This document shows positions 9,861 through 17,770 of a DNA stretch of 64,000 nucleotides, one piece after another. Position 1 is the first letter of the stretch, and every line of letters starts with the position of its first letter. The stretch comes from Pseudomonas sp. ACM7 (GTDB taxonomy: Bacteria; Pseudomonadota; Gammaproteobacteria; Pseudomonadales; Pseudomonadaceae). The notes under the pieces are model-generated. The model was not told the DNA's origin and did not search any database. It was given only the letters and a program-made list of their open reading frames with translations. The stretch is taken from assembly GCF_004136015.1 (NCBI RefSeq), contig NZ_CP024866.1, positions 4,816,513 through 4,880,512 of the forward strand, given 5' to 3'. A program made the position numbers and the translations under genes.

Positions 9861-10856
9861 ATGTTCGAGGAAGAAAACGCGCAGTGGGGGCTGGTGCATG
9901 CCCTGGTGCTGGACGGTAAAGGCGGTGCGCGTTCGATAGCCCGGACTGAACTCGATGACTTGCAGCTGCAGGCCCATGAAAGCCTGTGGCTGCACTGGGA
10001 TCGCAGTCACCCGCAAACCCAGACCTGGTTGCGAACATCCAGCGGTCTGAGCGAATTCAGCTGTGATCTGTTACTTGAAGAAAACACCCGGCCGCGTCTT
10101 TTACAGCTTTCGGACAGCGAACTGCTGCTATTTTTGCGTGGGGTCAACCTGAACCCGGGCGCCGAGCCGGAAGACATGGTCTCGGTGCGGATTTTTGCGT
10201 CGGCCCAGCGTGTTATTTCTCTGCGTTTACGTCCGTTGCGCGCCACCGATGATTTGCTGGTGCAGCTCGCCGAAGGCAAAGGACCGAAAACTGCGTCAGA
10301 ACTCATCCTTTATATGGCGCAATACCTCACCAATAAGGTGCAGGATCTGGTCAGTTGCCTCTCGGAAGTGGTCGATGAGGAAGAAGAAAAGCTGGATGCC
10401 GACGAACGGTATACACCCGAGCACGGAGCCGTTTTGCAGATCCGTCGCAGGGCCGCTGCGCTGAAACGTTTTCTTGCGCCGCAGCGGGAAATATTCGGTC
10501 AGCTGACACGGATAAAACTGCCTTGGTTCGTCGAAGGCGACGGTGATTACTGGAACGAATTGAACAACAGCCTGACCCGGTATCTCGAGGAGCTGGAATT
10601 GACCCGGGAGCGGGTGGGGTTGGTCCTTGAGGCCGAAGATAGACGTTTGAGCGTGCGAATGAACCGCACGATGTACCGTTTCGGGATCATCACCGGGATC
10701 TTTTTGCCGATGAGTTTTCTGACGGGTCTTTTAGGTATCAATGTCGGCGGGATTCCGTTTTCTGCAAGCCCCTATGGCTTCCTGATTGCGTGCGTGATGA
10801 TGATCTCGGTGGCGTTGGGGCAGTGGTGGTTATTCCGACGTTTGCGCTGGGTCTGA
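9861..10856 (+). CDS. cmaX: CmaX, CorA/ZntB-type metal transporter
   Basis: A long cytoplasmic N-terminal domain is followed by a helical stalk (about residues 170-255) and two C-terminal membrane helices, the CorA/ZntB plan. The pore motif after the first helix is GINVGGIPF, i.e. GxN with Ile rather than the GMN of Mg-selective CorA, which is closer to ZntB zinc transporters. The position upstream of crfX-cmpX-sigX-oprF identifies it as cmaX of that conserved Pseudomonas locus. I use ATG 9861 with AAAGGG at a 6-nt spacing; ATG 9855 would be directly against that site. Confidence 0.88.
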   Translation: MFEEENAQWGLVHALVLDGKGGARSIARTELDDLQLQAHESLWLHWDRSHPQTQTWLRTSSGLSEFSCDLLLEENTRPRLLQLSDSELLLFLRGVNLNPGAEPEDMVSVRIFASAQRVISLRLRPLRATDDLLVQLAEGKGPKTASELILYMAQYLTNKVQDLVSCLSEVVDEEEEKLDADERYTPEHGAVLQIRRRAAALKRFLAPQREIFGQLTRIKLPWFVEGDGDYWNELNNSLTRYLEELELTRERVGLVLEAEDRRLSVRMNRTMYRFGIITGIFLPMSFLTGLLGINVGGIPFSASPYGFLIACVMMISVALGQWWLFRRLRWV

Positions 10857-10919
10857 GGGTGAAGCATGTGACCCGAGCAAATTTGATCGCGTCTTTCACT
10901 GACATCACGAGAGGTGCGT

Positions 10920-11168
10920 ATGCACGATCCGTTTGAACAGTCTTTGCGTGACATGCTCAATGCATCACCGTCCACCCGGGACGACGATGCGTGCCTTGGG
11001 CGTGTACTGAAAACCGCCAACCGCCAGGTCGGCGCCGGTGATCTGTTCAGCCTGCTGGGCCGCTGGCTGCCCGCGCTGATGATCGCCCTGAATAACGGAT
11101 CGGCCCATGTCGCTCCGGTTTCCCGTCACCGTAAACCTACCGTTCGCACTGCTGATAAGGCTGATTGA
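10920..11168 (+). CDS. crfX: CrfX, small conserved Pseudomonas protein
   Basis: This is an 82-residue soluble protein, MHDPFEQSLRDMLNASPSTR at its start, with a short hydrophobic stretch (FSLLGRWLPALMIAL) near the middle. The family is known mainly by its place between cmaX and cmpX in Pseudomonas; no biochemical function is established. The ATG at 10920 follows GAGAGG; a GTG at 10914 overlaps that site and is less likely. The stop lies 2 nt before the cmpX start, so the genes are cotranscribed. Confidence 0.85.
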   Translation: MHDPFEQSLRDMLNASPSTRDDDACLGRVLKTANRQVGAGDLFSLLGRWLPALMIALNNGSAHVAPVSRHRKPTVRTADKAD

Positions 11169-11170
11169 AT

Positions 11171-11995
11171 ATGGAACTTGATCTCTGGACTCAGAGCCTC
11201 GTCACTGCAATGACTGCGTTATGGACCAAGGTTGCAAATTTCATCCCGAACCTGTTCGGCGCACTGGTTGTGTTGCTGTTGGGTTTCGTCGTTGCGAAAC
11301 TTTTGGATACTTTGTTGTCCAAGTTGCTCGCCAAGCTGGGGCTCGATCGCCTGATGGGCGGCACCGGACTGACCAAATTGCTGTCCCGGGCCGGCCTTCA
11401 AGTACCGATCTCGACCTTGATCGGCAAGATCGTCTATTGGTTCGTTCTGCTGATTTTTCTGGTTTCTGCCGCAGAATCCCTTGGACTTGAGCGAGTTTCG
11501 GCTACGCTGGACATGCTTGCGCTGTATTTGCCGAAGGTATTCGGCGCCGCGCTGGTGCTGCTGGTGGGTGTATTGCTCGCGCAACTGGCCAATGGGCTGG
11601 TGCGGGGTGCGGCAGAGGGCGTAGGGCTGGATTACGCTGCGGGCCTGGGGCGAATTGCCCAGGGCCTGGTGATTATCATCAGTATTTCGGTCGCAATCAG
11701 CCAGTTGGAGGTCAAGACTGACCTGCTCAACCATGTGATTGTGATCGTATTGATTACCGTTGGTCTGGCGGTTGCGCTGGCCATGGGGTTGGGAAGCCGG
11801 GAAATTGCCGGTCAGATTCTTGCGGGAATCTATGTGCGTGAGTTGTATCAGGTTGGGCAACAAGTGCGTGTTGGCGAGGTCGAAGGCCAGATCGAAGAGA
11901 TCGGCACGGTTAAAACCACATTGCTGACCGATGAGGGTGAGCTAGTCTCTCTCTCCAATCGGATTCTCCTGGAGCAGCATGTGAGTAGCCGCTAA
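11171..11995 (+). CDS. cmpX: CmpX, small mechanosensitive-channel-like membrane protein
   Basis: The 274-residue protein has about five hydrophobic segments, beginning with FGALVVLLLGFVVAKLLDTL, and a short MscS-like beta domain at the C terminus (VRVGEVEGQIEEIGTVKTTL). It belongs to the TM-helix-repeat group of MscS relatives. In Pseudomonas it is linked to cell-envelope stress and sits just before sigX, whose product responds to membrane state. ATG 11171 (MELDLWTQSL) is favoured over the TTG at 11165, which overlaps the crfX stop. Confidence 0.92.
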   Translation: MELDLWTQSLVTAMTALWTKVANFIPNLFGALVVLLLGFVVAKLLDTLLSKLLAKLGLDRLMGGTGLTKLLSRAGLQVPISTLIGKIVYWFVLLIFLVSAAESLGLERVSATLDMLALYLPKVFGAALVLLVGVLLAQLANGLVRGAAEGVGLDYAAGLGRIAQGLVIIISISVAISQLEVKTDLLNHVIVIVLITVGLAVALAMGLGSREIAGQILAGIYVRELYQVGQQVRVGEVEGQIEEIGTVKTTLLTDEGELVSLSNRILLEQHVSSR

Positions 11996-12019
11996 CCCGG
12001 CAAACCCTGCTAATGTATG

Positions 12020-12052
12020 CCGCCGCAAAATGCCCTGTAAGGGCTGCGGCGG
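12020..12052 (+). promoter_or_regulatory. Strong hairpin between cmpX and sigX
   Basis: CCGCCGCA (12020-12027) pairs with TGCGGCGG (12045-12052), and GCCC/GGGC continues the stem around a TGTAA loop. No T-run follows, so it is not a classical terminator. It starts 24 nt after the cmpX stop and ends 30 nt before the sigX start. It could partly uncouple sigX from the upstream operon or protect the sigX transcript end. Confidence 0.6.
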
Positions 12053-12082
12053 ACATTGACCTGACTGTCGGCCCGACTTGTT

Positions 12083-12673
12083 TTGAATAAAGCTCAATCG
12101 CTGTCCACGCGCTACGACCCCCGCGAGCTCTCTGATGAGGAGTTGGTCGCGCGCTCGCATACCGAGCTGTTTCACGTAACTCGCGCCTATGAAGAACTGA
12201 TGCGGCGTTACCAGCGAACATTATTTAACGTCTGTGCACGGTATCTTGGGAACGATCGAGACGCAGACGATGTCTGTCAGGAAGTGATGTTGAAGGTGCT
12301 GTATGGCCTGAAGAACTTCGAGGGCAAATCGAAGTTCAAGACATGGCTATATAGCATCACGTACAACGAGTGCATCACGCAGTATCGGAAAGAACGGCGA
12401 AAGCGTCGCTTGATGGATGCTTTGAGTCTGGACCCCCTCGAGGAAGCGTCTGAAGAAAAGGCGCCGAAACCTGAAGATAAGGGTGGACTCGATCGCTGGT
12501 TAGTGTATGTGAACCCGATTGACCGTGAAATTCTGGTGCTACGATTTGTCGCAGAGCTGGAATTTCAAGAGATCGCGGATATCATGCACATGGGTTTGAG
12601 TGCGACAAAAATGCGTTACAAACGTGCTCTAGATAAATTGCGTGAGAAATTTGCAGGCATTGCTGAAACTTAG
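12083..12673 (+). CDS. sigX: ECF sigma factor SigX
   Basis: The 196-residue protein has sigma region 2 (RDADDVCQEVMLKVLYGLKN, about residues 55-75) and region 4 (LEFQEIADIMHMGLSATKMR, about residues 155-175) and matches the Pseudomonas SigX sequence I recall almost throughout. SigX directs transcription of oprF and of fatty-acid and envelope genes and responds to osmotic and membrane stress; no dedicated anti-sigma gene adjoins it. The start is TTG at 12083 (MNKAQSLSTRYD). It lies immediately upstream of oprF, which has SigX-dependent expression in the species studied. Confidence 0.95.
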   Translation: MNKAQSLSTRYDPRELSDEELVARSHTELFHVTRAYEELMRRYQRTLFNVCARYLGNDRDADDVCQEVMLKVLYGLKNFEGKSKFKTWLYSITYNECITQYRKERRKRRLMDALSLDPLEEASEEKAPKPEDKGGLDRWLVYVNPIDREILVLRFVAELEFQEIADIMHMGLSATKMRYKRALDKLREKFAGIAET

Positions 12674-12699
12674 TTCGGCGCAAATATCTCTTACGTGTA

Positions 12700-12721
12700 G
12701 GCAAGTTCTGATAGACTTGCC
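12700..12721 (+). promoter_or_regulatory. Hairpin in the sigX-oprF gap
   Basis: GGCAAGT (12700-12706) pairs with ACTTGCC (12715-12721) 26 nt after the sigX stop. No T-run follows. A second small stem, CCCG with CGGG, lies near 12733-12744. The gap is 107 bp and also carries the oprF ribosome site (GGGGA before ATG 12781). It may be an attenuator or a 5' stabiliser of oprF mRNA. Confidence 0.5.
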
Positions 12722-12780
12722 GCCGAGTTGTCCCCCGGTTTGCGGGACTGCTTCACAATCACCAGATGGGGATTTAACGG

Positions 12781-13815
12781 ATGAAACTGAAAAACACCTT
12801 GGGCTTGGCCATTGGTTCTTTGATTGCCGCCACTTCGTTCGGCGCTCTGGCACAAGGCCAAGGCGCAGTTGAAATCGAAGGCTTCGCGAAGAAAGAGCAG
12901 TACGACAGCGATCGTAACTTCAAGAACAACGGCAACCTGTTCGGCGGTTCGGTTGGTTACTTCCTGACCGACGACGTTGAACTGCGTCTGGCTTACGACG
13001 AAGTGCACAACGTACGTTCCGATGACGGTCGTAACGTTAAGGGCGCTGATACCGCTCTGGACGCTCTGTACCACTTCAACAACCCAGGCGACATGCTCCG
13101 TCCATACGTTTCTGCCGGTTTCTCGGACCAGAGCATTGGCCAGAACGGCGGTGGCGGTCGTAACCGTTCCACTTTCGCCAACGTTGGCGGCGGTGCCAAG
13201 CTGTACTTCACCGAGAACTTCTACGCCCGTGCTGGCGTTGAAGCTCAATACAATATCGACCAGGGCGACACCGAGTGGGCTCCAAGCGTCGGTATCGGTG
13301 TGAACTTCGGTGGCGGCTCCAAGCCTGCTGCTGCTCCAGTTCAAGCACCCGCTGAAGTCTGCTCCGACAGCGACAACGATGGCGTTTGCGACAACGTTGA
13401 CAAGTGCCCGGACACTCCAGCCAACGTAACTGTTGACGCTGATGGCTGCCCAGCAGTTGCTGAAGTTGTTCGTGTTGAGCTGGACGTGAAATTCGACTTC
13501 GACAAGTCGGTAGTCAAGCCTAACAGCTACGGCGACATCAAAAACCTCGCTGACTTCATGAAGCAGTACCCATCCACCAGCACTACTGTTGAAGGTCACA
13601 CTGACTCCGTCGGTCCTGACGCTTACAACCAGAAACTGTCCGAGCGTCGTGCAAGCGCCGTTAAGCAAGTTCTGACCAACCAGTACGGTGTTGAATCGTC
13701 CCGCGTTCAGTCTGTTGGCTACGGCGAATCCCGCCCAGTTGCTGACAACAAAACTGAAGCTGGTCGCGCTGTAAACCGTCGCGTAGAAGCGCAGGTTGAA
13801 GCTAAAGCTAAGTAA
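12781..13815 (+). CDS. oprF: Major outer-membrane porin OprF (OmpA family)
   Basis: The 344-residue precursor has a signal peptide of about 24 residues ending SFGALA, an eight-stranded beta-barrel domain to about residue 180, a Pro/Ala linker, a four-Cys loop (VCSDSDNDGVCDNVDKCPD then ADGCPAV) and a C-terminal OmpA domain with VEGHTDSVGPDAYNQKLSER that binds peptidoglycan. OprF is a non-specific porin and structural anchor. Codon use is strongly biased, as expected for an abundant protein. It follows sigX and ends in its own terminator. Confidence 0.98.
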   Translation: MKLKNTLGLAIGSLIAATSFGALAQGQGAVEIEGFAKKEQYDSDRNFKNNGNLFGGSVGYFLTDDVELRLAYDEVHNVRSDDGRNVKGADTALDALYHFNNPGDMLRPYVSAGFSDQSIGQNGGGGRNRSTFANVGGGAKLYFTENFYARAGVEAQYNIDQGDTEWAPSVGIGVNFGGGSKPAAAPVQAPAEVCSDSDNDGVCDNVDKCPDTPANVTVDADGCPAVAEVVRVELDVKFDFDKSVVKPNSYGDIKNLADFMKQYPSTSTTVEGHTDSVGPDAYNQKLSERRASAVKQVLTNQYGVESSRVQSVGYGESRPVADNKTEAGRAVNRRVEAQVEAKAK

Positions 13816-13831
13816 TTAGCTCGTAGCTCTG

Positions 13832-13861
13832 AAAAGCCCGGCTCAGGCCGGGCTTTTCTTT
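13832..13861 (+). terminator. Intrinsic terminator of oprF
   Basis: AAAAGCCCGGC pairs with GCCGGGCTTTT around TCAG and is followed by CTTTG. It begins 17 nt after the oprF stop. Confidence 0.92.
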
Positions 13862-13902
13862 GTCTGCGATTTGGGTTTTAGCGGGAGATTTGCGTTGCGG
13901 CG

Positions 13903-14013
13903 AAAAGATCGTCCGAACGCGGCCCGAGCCTTCGGCAGCTCCTACGGGATTGGATTTGCACACGGTCAATATAGGAGCTGCCGAAGGCTCGGGCCGCGTT
14001 CGGACGATCTTTT
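13903..14013. repeat. Extended REP doublet with perfect 42-bp arms, overlapping the 3' end of cobA
   Basis: The arm 13903-13944 and the arm 13972-14013 are perfect inverted copies around a 27-nt centre. Each is the type A arm with an inserted stretch (TCCGAACGCGGCCCGA) replacing CA after GATCG; the insertion is present in both arms. The cobA reading frame runs through the right arm and stops in the centre at 13966-13968. Confidence 0.93.
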
Positions 14014-14727
14014 GATCTCATCACACCCCGCGACGGCACCGATCACCAGGATCGCCGGGCTTTTGAGCTCGAAGCTGCAGGCGTCTTCTTCCATTGCCGT
14101 CAGGTCGCTCCGACATTCCCGCTGGTGTGGCAGGGAAGCGTTTTCAATCATTGCCACCGGTGTATCCGCCGCCATTCCTCCGGCGAGCAACTGCTCACGA
14201 ATCTCGCTCAGTTTTGCGACCCCCATATACACCACCAGCGTCGTGCCACCTTGGGCCAGGGCTTGCCAGTTCAGACTGCTGCCATCCTGAGTGTGGGCGG
14301 TGACCAGCGTCACGCCACGAGCAATACCCCGCAGGGTCAACGGAATATCGCATTGCGTTGCGCCAGCAAGCCCGGCAGTGATGCCGTTGACCAGTTCCAC
14401 TTCGACCCCATGTTCACGTAGCCACTGCGCCTCTTCGCCGCCCCGGCCAAAAATGCACGGGTCGCCACCCTTGAGCCGCACCACGCATTTACCGTGGCGG
14501 GAATAACGCAGCATCAGCCGATGAATGAACGCCTGAGGTGTGGAGCGACAGCCGCCGCGTTTGCCCACGGGAATGATCCGCGCCTGCGGGCAATGTTCCA
14601 GCACCGCGTCGTTGACCAGGTCATCGATCAGCACCACATCCGCTTCGCTCAGCGCCCGCACGGCCTTGAGGGTCAACAATTCCGGATCGCCAGGACCCGC
14701 ACCCACCAGCCAGACTTTTGCGCTCAT
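13966..14727 (-). CDS. cobA: Uroporphyrinogen-III C-methyltransferase (sirohaem branch)
   Basis: The 253-residue enzyme adds two methyl groups from SAM to uroporphyrinogen III to make precorrin-2, the precursor of sirohaem (needed by NirB) and B12. SUMT motifs are VWLVGAGPGDPELLTLKA at the N terminus, VVRLKGGDPCIFGRGGEE near 85-102 and GITAGLAGATQCDIPLT near 120. It lies 11 nt after nasC in the nirBD-nasC-cobA operon. ATG 14727 has GAGGAAA upstream. The last 15 or so residues (KRSSERGPSLRQLLY) come from a REP arm, so the natural C terminus has been replaced. Confidence 0.94.
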   Translation of the reverse strand: MSAKVWLVGAGPGDPELLTLKAVRALSEADVVLIDDLVNDAVLEHCPQARIIPVGKRGGCRSTPQAFIHRLMLRYSRHGKCVVRLKGGDPCIFGRGGEEAQWLREHGVEVELVNGITAGLAGATQCDIPLTLRGIARGVTLVTAHTQDGSSLNWQALAQGGTTLVVYMGVAKLSEIREQLLAGGMAADTPVAMIENASLPHQRECRSDLTAMEEDACSFELKSPAILVIGAVAGCDEIKRSSERGPSLRQLLY

Positions 14728-14738
14728 AGTGTTTTTCC

Positions 14739-17453
14739 TCACGAGGTGACGGCGACCGGCTGCGCAGTGGCGGCCAGCAAGCGCTTGATTTCCGGGACGC
14801 AGGAGCCGCATTGCGTGCCGCAGCCCAATTCTTGTTTCAAACCCTGCAGGTCCAGGCCGCGGCTAATGCCGGCGCAGACCGCGCTTTGGCTGACGTTTTT
14901 GCAGTTGCACAGGGTTTTGTTACCGATAGCCGGCGTACTGGTGTTGCCCGGCGGTGCGCTCAGCGGTGCCAGTAACCAGCGCCGCAGCTGTTCGTCAGCG
15001 CGACCTTCCAGCCACAGGCTTTGCAGCCAGTGTTGGGCAAGGGTTTCACCGGCCAGGCGAATTGCAGTGATCCGGCCGTTCTCGATCCGCACCCGTTTAC
15101 CGATGGAGCGCCGTGGGTCGTCGTAGGCCAAAACCGGGCCATCGTTGAGTCCCAGGCATTGATCGATATCACGCAGCAATTGCGGGTCGGGCGCGACGGC
15201 GCTGGCAGCGCGTATCAGCAGCGCGGGGCGTTCGCGGCCGGCCAGGCTGAGGCTGACGTAGGAAAACGCCTCACAGAGCGGTCGTAGCGTCTCAAAATTC
15301 TGTTGAACATTGCCCTCGATCAGGGCGAACAGGTTCCACGGCAGTTGCACCGGTTCCAGGCGTACGCCGCTGTGCTTGAGTTCGGGTTGTTTCGACAAAG
15401 GGTCGAAAGCCGGTTGGGTGAGCGCATTTACGCCGCCCTTGAGGAAGCGGTCACCCCAATGCATGGGCAGAAAGGCCTGACCAGGTCGCACGCTGTCGTC
15501 ACTGCCAACGGCGACAATCACTGCGCCACGGCGACTTTTCAGACTGACCAGGTCGCCCGATTGCAGCCGATGCCGACGCAGTTCATCCGGGTGCAAACTC
15601 AACACGGCTTCGCTGACGTGGCCGAATAGTTGTGCGGCAGTGCCGGTGCGGCTCATGCCATGCCATTGATCCCGCAGGCGGCCGGTGATCAGAGTCAGCG
15701 GGAAGCGCGCGTCGCGCTGTTCCTTGGCGGCGCGATACGGGTCGGCCACGAATTGCGCACGTCCGCTGGCCGTCGGGAAAATTCCGTCCAGGTACAGCCG
15801 GGCCGTGCCTTGGCTGGCGCCAGTGGGGAAGGGCCATTGCTGCGGGCCGAGGCGGTCGATCAGTGCATGACTGATGCCGGACAAGTCCAGATCACGCCCG
15901 CGGGTCAATTGCTTGTATTCGTCGAAGACCTGCGCCGGGTTTTCAAAGGCAAACAGGCTGGTTTGCCCGGGACGCAGATATTTTTCCAGACGCTGTGCGA
16001 AATCCACCGTGATCGCCCAGTCAGAGCGGGCTTCACCGGGTGCGATGATCGCCCGGCGAACGTGGGAAATGCGACGTTCAGAGTTGGTCACCGTGCCGTC
16101 CTTTTCGCCCCAACTGGCTGCAGGCAGCAGCAGGTCAGCGAAGGCCGCGGTTTCTGTGGTCCGGAACGCTTCCTGCAACACCACGAACGGGCAGGCTTCC
16201 AGTGCCGCGCGCACGGCGGTTTGATCCGGCATTGATTGCGCCGGGTTGGTGCAGGCGATCCACAGCGCCTTGATCTTGCCGCTGCGCACCTGCTCAAACA
16301 ACTCGATAGCGGTGAGCCCGGTGTTTGCAGGCAGTTGATCCACGCCCCAATACGCCGCCACTTCCGCGCGATGTTCGGCATTGGCGGCTTCGCGATGGCC
16401 GGGCAGCAGGTTCGACAAGCTGCCGGTTTCGCGGCCACCCATGGCATTTGGCTGACCGGTCAGGGAGAAAGGTCCTGCACCGGGGCGGCCGATTTGCCCG
16501 GTGGCCAGGTGCAGGTTGATCAGTGCGCTGTTTTTCGCGCTGCCGGCGGTGGACTGGTTCAAGCCCATGCACCACAGCGATAGGAAGCTGGGTGAAGTGC
16601 CAACCCATTCGGCGCATTGCTGCAGTTGCTCGACACTGATCCCGCAGAGCTGCGAAACCATCTGCGGCGTGTAATCACGCACCAGGTTTTTCAGTTCGGC
16701 CAAGCCTTCGGTGTGGGCCTTGATGAAGTCGCGGTCAACCCAGTCTTCCCACAGCAGCAGGTGCAAAATCCCATGGAACAAGGCGACATCGGTGCCTGGC
16801 AGAATCGCCAGGTGCAGGTCGGCCAGATCGCAGGTGTCGGTACGACGCGGGTCGATGACGATGACTTTCATCTGCGGCCGGCGGGATTTCGCTTCCTCCA
16901 GGCGACGGAAAAGTATCGGGTGGGCGTAGGCCATGTTGCTGCCGACGATCATCACGCAGTCGCTCAATTCCAGGTCTTCGTAGTTGCACGGCGGTGCGTC
17001 GGCGCCCAGGCTGCGCTTGTAACCGACCACTGCCGAAGACATGCACAGGCGCGAATTGCTGTCGATGTTGTTGGTGCCCACCAGCGCTCGCGCCAGTTTG
17101 TTGAAGGCGTAGTAATCCTCGGTCAGCAATTGTCCGGAAATGTAGAACGCCACGCTGTCCGGGCCGTGTTCGGCGATGGTCTCGGCAAAAACGCTGGCGG
17201 CGTGATCAAGGGCGGTGTCCCAGTCGGTGCGACTGCGGGCCAGGCCTTTGCCCAGGCGCAGTTCGGGATACAACGCCCTGGCTGCGAGATCGCCGGTCAG
17301 GTGCAAGGTAGAGCCTTTGCTGCACAGTTTGCCGAAGTTGGCCGGGTGGGCCGGATCGCCGCTGACGCCGAGAATGCGCTCGCCGTCATGCTCGATCAGC
17401 ACGCCGCAGCCGACCCCGCAATAGCAGCAGGTGGAAGCGGTGATCTGGTTCAT
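14739..17453 (-). CDS. nasC: Assimilatory nitrate reductase, molybdopterin catalytic subunit
   Basis: The 904-residue protein reduces nitrate to nitrite in the cytoplasm. It has an N-terminal [4Fe-4S] motif (CCYCGVGCG then GKLCSKG), the Mo-bisMGD core of the DMSO-reductase family, a C-terminal molydopterin dinucleotide-binding domain (LITGRLRDQWHGMSRTG) and, unlike simple NapA-type enzymes, a terminal BFD-like [2Fe-2S] domain (LCNCKNVSQSAVC then GCGTQCGSCVPEI) that takes electrons from an electron-transfer partner. Its ATG at 17453 overlaps the nirD stop (TGATG), so the two are translationally coupled. Homologues are variously called nasA or nasC. Confidence 0.95.
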   Translation of the reverse strand: MNQITASTCCYCGVGCGVLIEHDGERILGVSGDPAHPANFGKLCSKGSTLHLTGDLAARALYPELRLGKGLARSRTDWDTALDHAASVFAETIAEHGPDSVAFYISGQLLTEDYYAFNKLARALVGTNNIDSNSRLCMSSAVVGYKRSLGADAPPCNYEDLELSDCVMIVGSNMAYAHPILFRRLEEAKSRRPQMKVIVIDPRRTDTCDLADLHLAILPGTDVALFHGILHLLLWEDWVDRDFIKAHTEGLAELKNLVRDYTPQMVSQLCGISVEQLQQCAEWVGTSPSFLSLWCMGLNQSTAGSAKNSALINLHLATGQIGRPGAGPFSLTGQPNAMGGRETGSLSNLLPGHREAANAEHRAEVAAYWGVDQLPANTGLTAIELFEQVRSGKIKALWIACTNPAQSMPDQTAVRAALEACPFVVLQEAFRTTETAAFADLLLPAASWGEKDGTVTNSERRISHVRRAIIAPGEARSDWAITVDFAQRLEKYLRPGQTSLFAFENPAQVFDEYKQLTRGRDLDLSGISHALIDRLGPQQWPFPTGASQGTARLYLDGIFPTASGRAQFVADPYRAAKEQRDARFPLTLITGRLRDQWHGMSRTGTAAQLFGHVSEAVLSLHPDELRRHRLQSGDLVSLKSRRGAVIVAVGSDDSVRPGQAFLPMHWGDRFLKGGVNALTQPAFDPLSKQPELKHSGVRLEPVQLPWNLFALIEGNVQQNFETLRPLCEAFSYVSLSLAGRERPALLIRAASAVAPDPQLLRDIDQCLGLNDGPVLAYDDPRRSIGKRVRIENGRITAIRLAGETLAQHWLQSLWLEGRADEQLRRWLLAPLSAPPGNTSTPAIGNKTLCNCKNVSQSAVCAGISRGLDLQGLKQELGCGTQCGSCVPEIKRLLAATAQPVAVTS

Positions 17454-17770
17454 CAGCTTGCTTCCCGCAGGGCCAGCAACACCCGGCCATTCTCGACCCG
17501 TGCTGAATGGTGGTGAGCGCAACCGATGTCCGGGGCCTGGGCTTCGCCGGTCTCCAGGTCGATCTGCCAGTTATGCAGCGGGCAGGCGACCCGTTTGCCG
17601 TAGATCAAACCTTGGGACAGCGGCCCGCCCTTGTGCGGGCAACGGTCGTCGAGTGCGAAAACCTCATCGTCGCTGGTACGAAAAATCGCGATGTCACCTT
17701 TCGGGCCGGCGATGATCCGCGAGCCCAGGGCATTGATTTCTTCCAGTGCGCAGATATCCAGCCAGTTCAT
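17453..17770 (-). CDS. nirD: Nitrite reductase (NADH) small subunit, Rieske-type
   Basis: The 105-residue protein has the Rieske-fold metal motif CPHKGGPL then CPLHNW (C-x-H and C-x2-H), so a [2Fe-2S] centre is possible. NirD is the partner of NirB in the cytoplasmic NADH-dependent reduction of nitrite to ammonium. The start ATG at 17770 overlaps the nirB stop (ATGA), and its stop overlaps the nasC start, showing tight coupling. Confidence 0.95.
   Translation of the reverse strand: MNWLDICALEEINALGSRIIAGPKGDIAIFRTSDDEVFALDDRCPHKGGPLSQGLIYGKRVACPLHNWQIDLETGEAQAPDIGCAHHHSARVENGRVLLALREAS

Noticed and set aside
12083..12085. sigX start as an annotation error
   Set aside because: TTG gives the conserved SigX N terminus MNKAQSLSTRYD and no ATG in frame lies before region 2, so the rare start is accepted.
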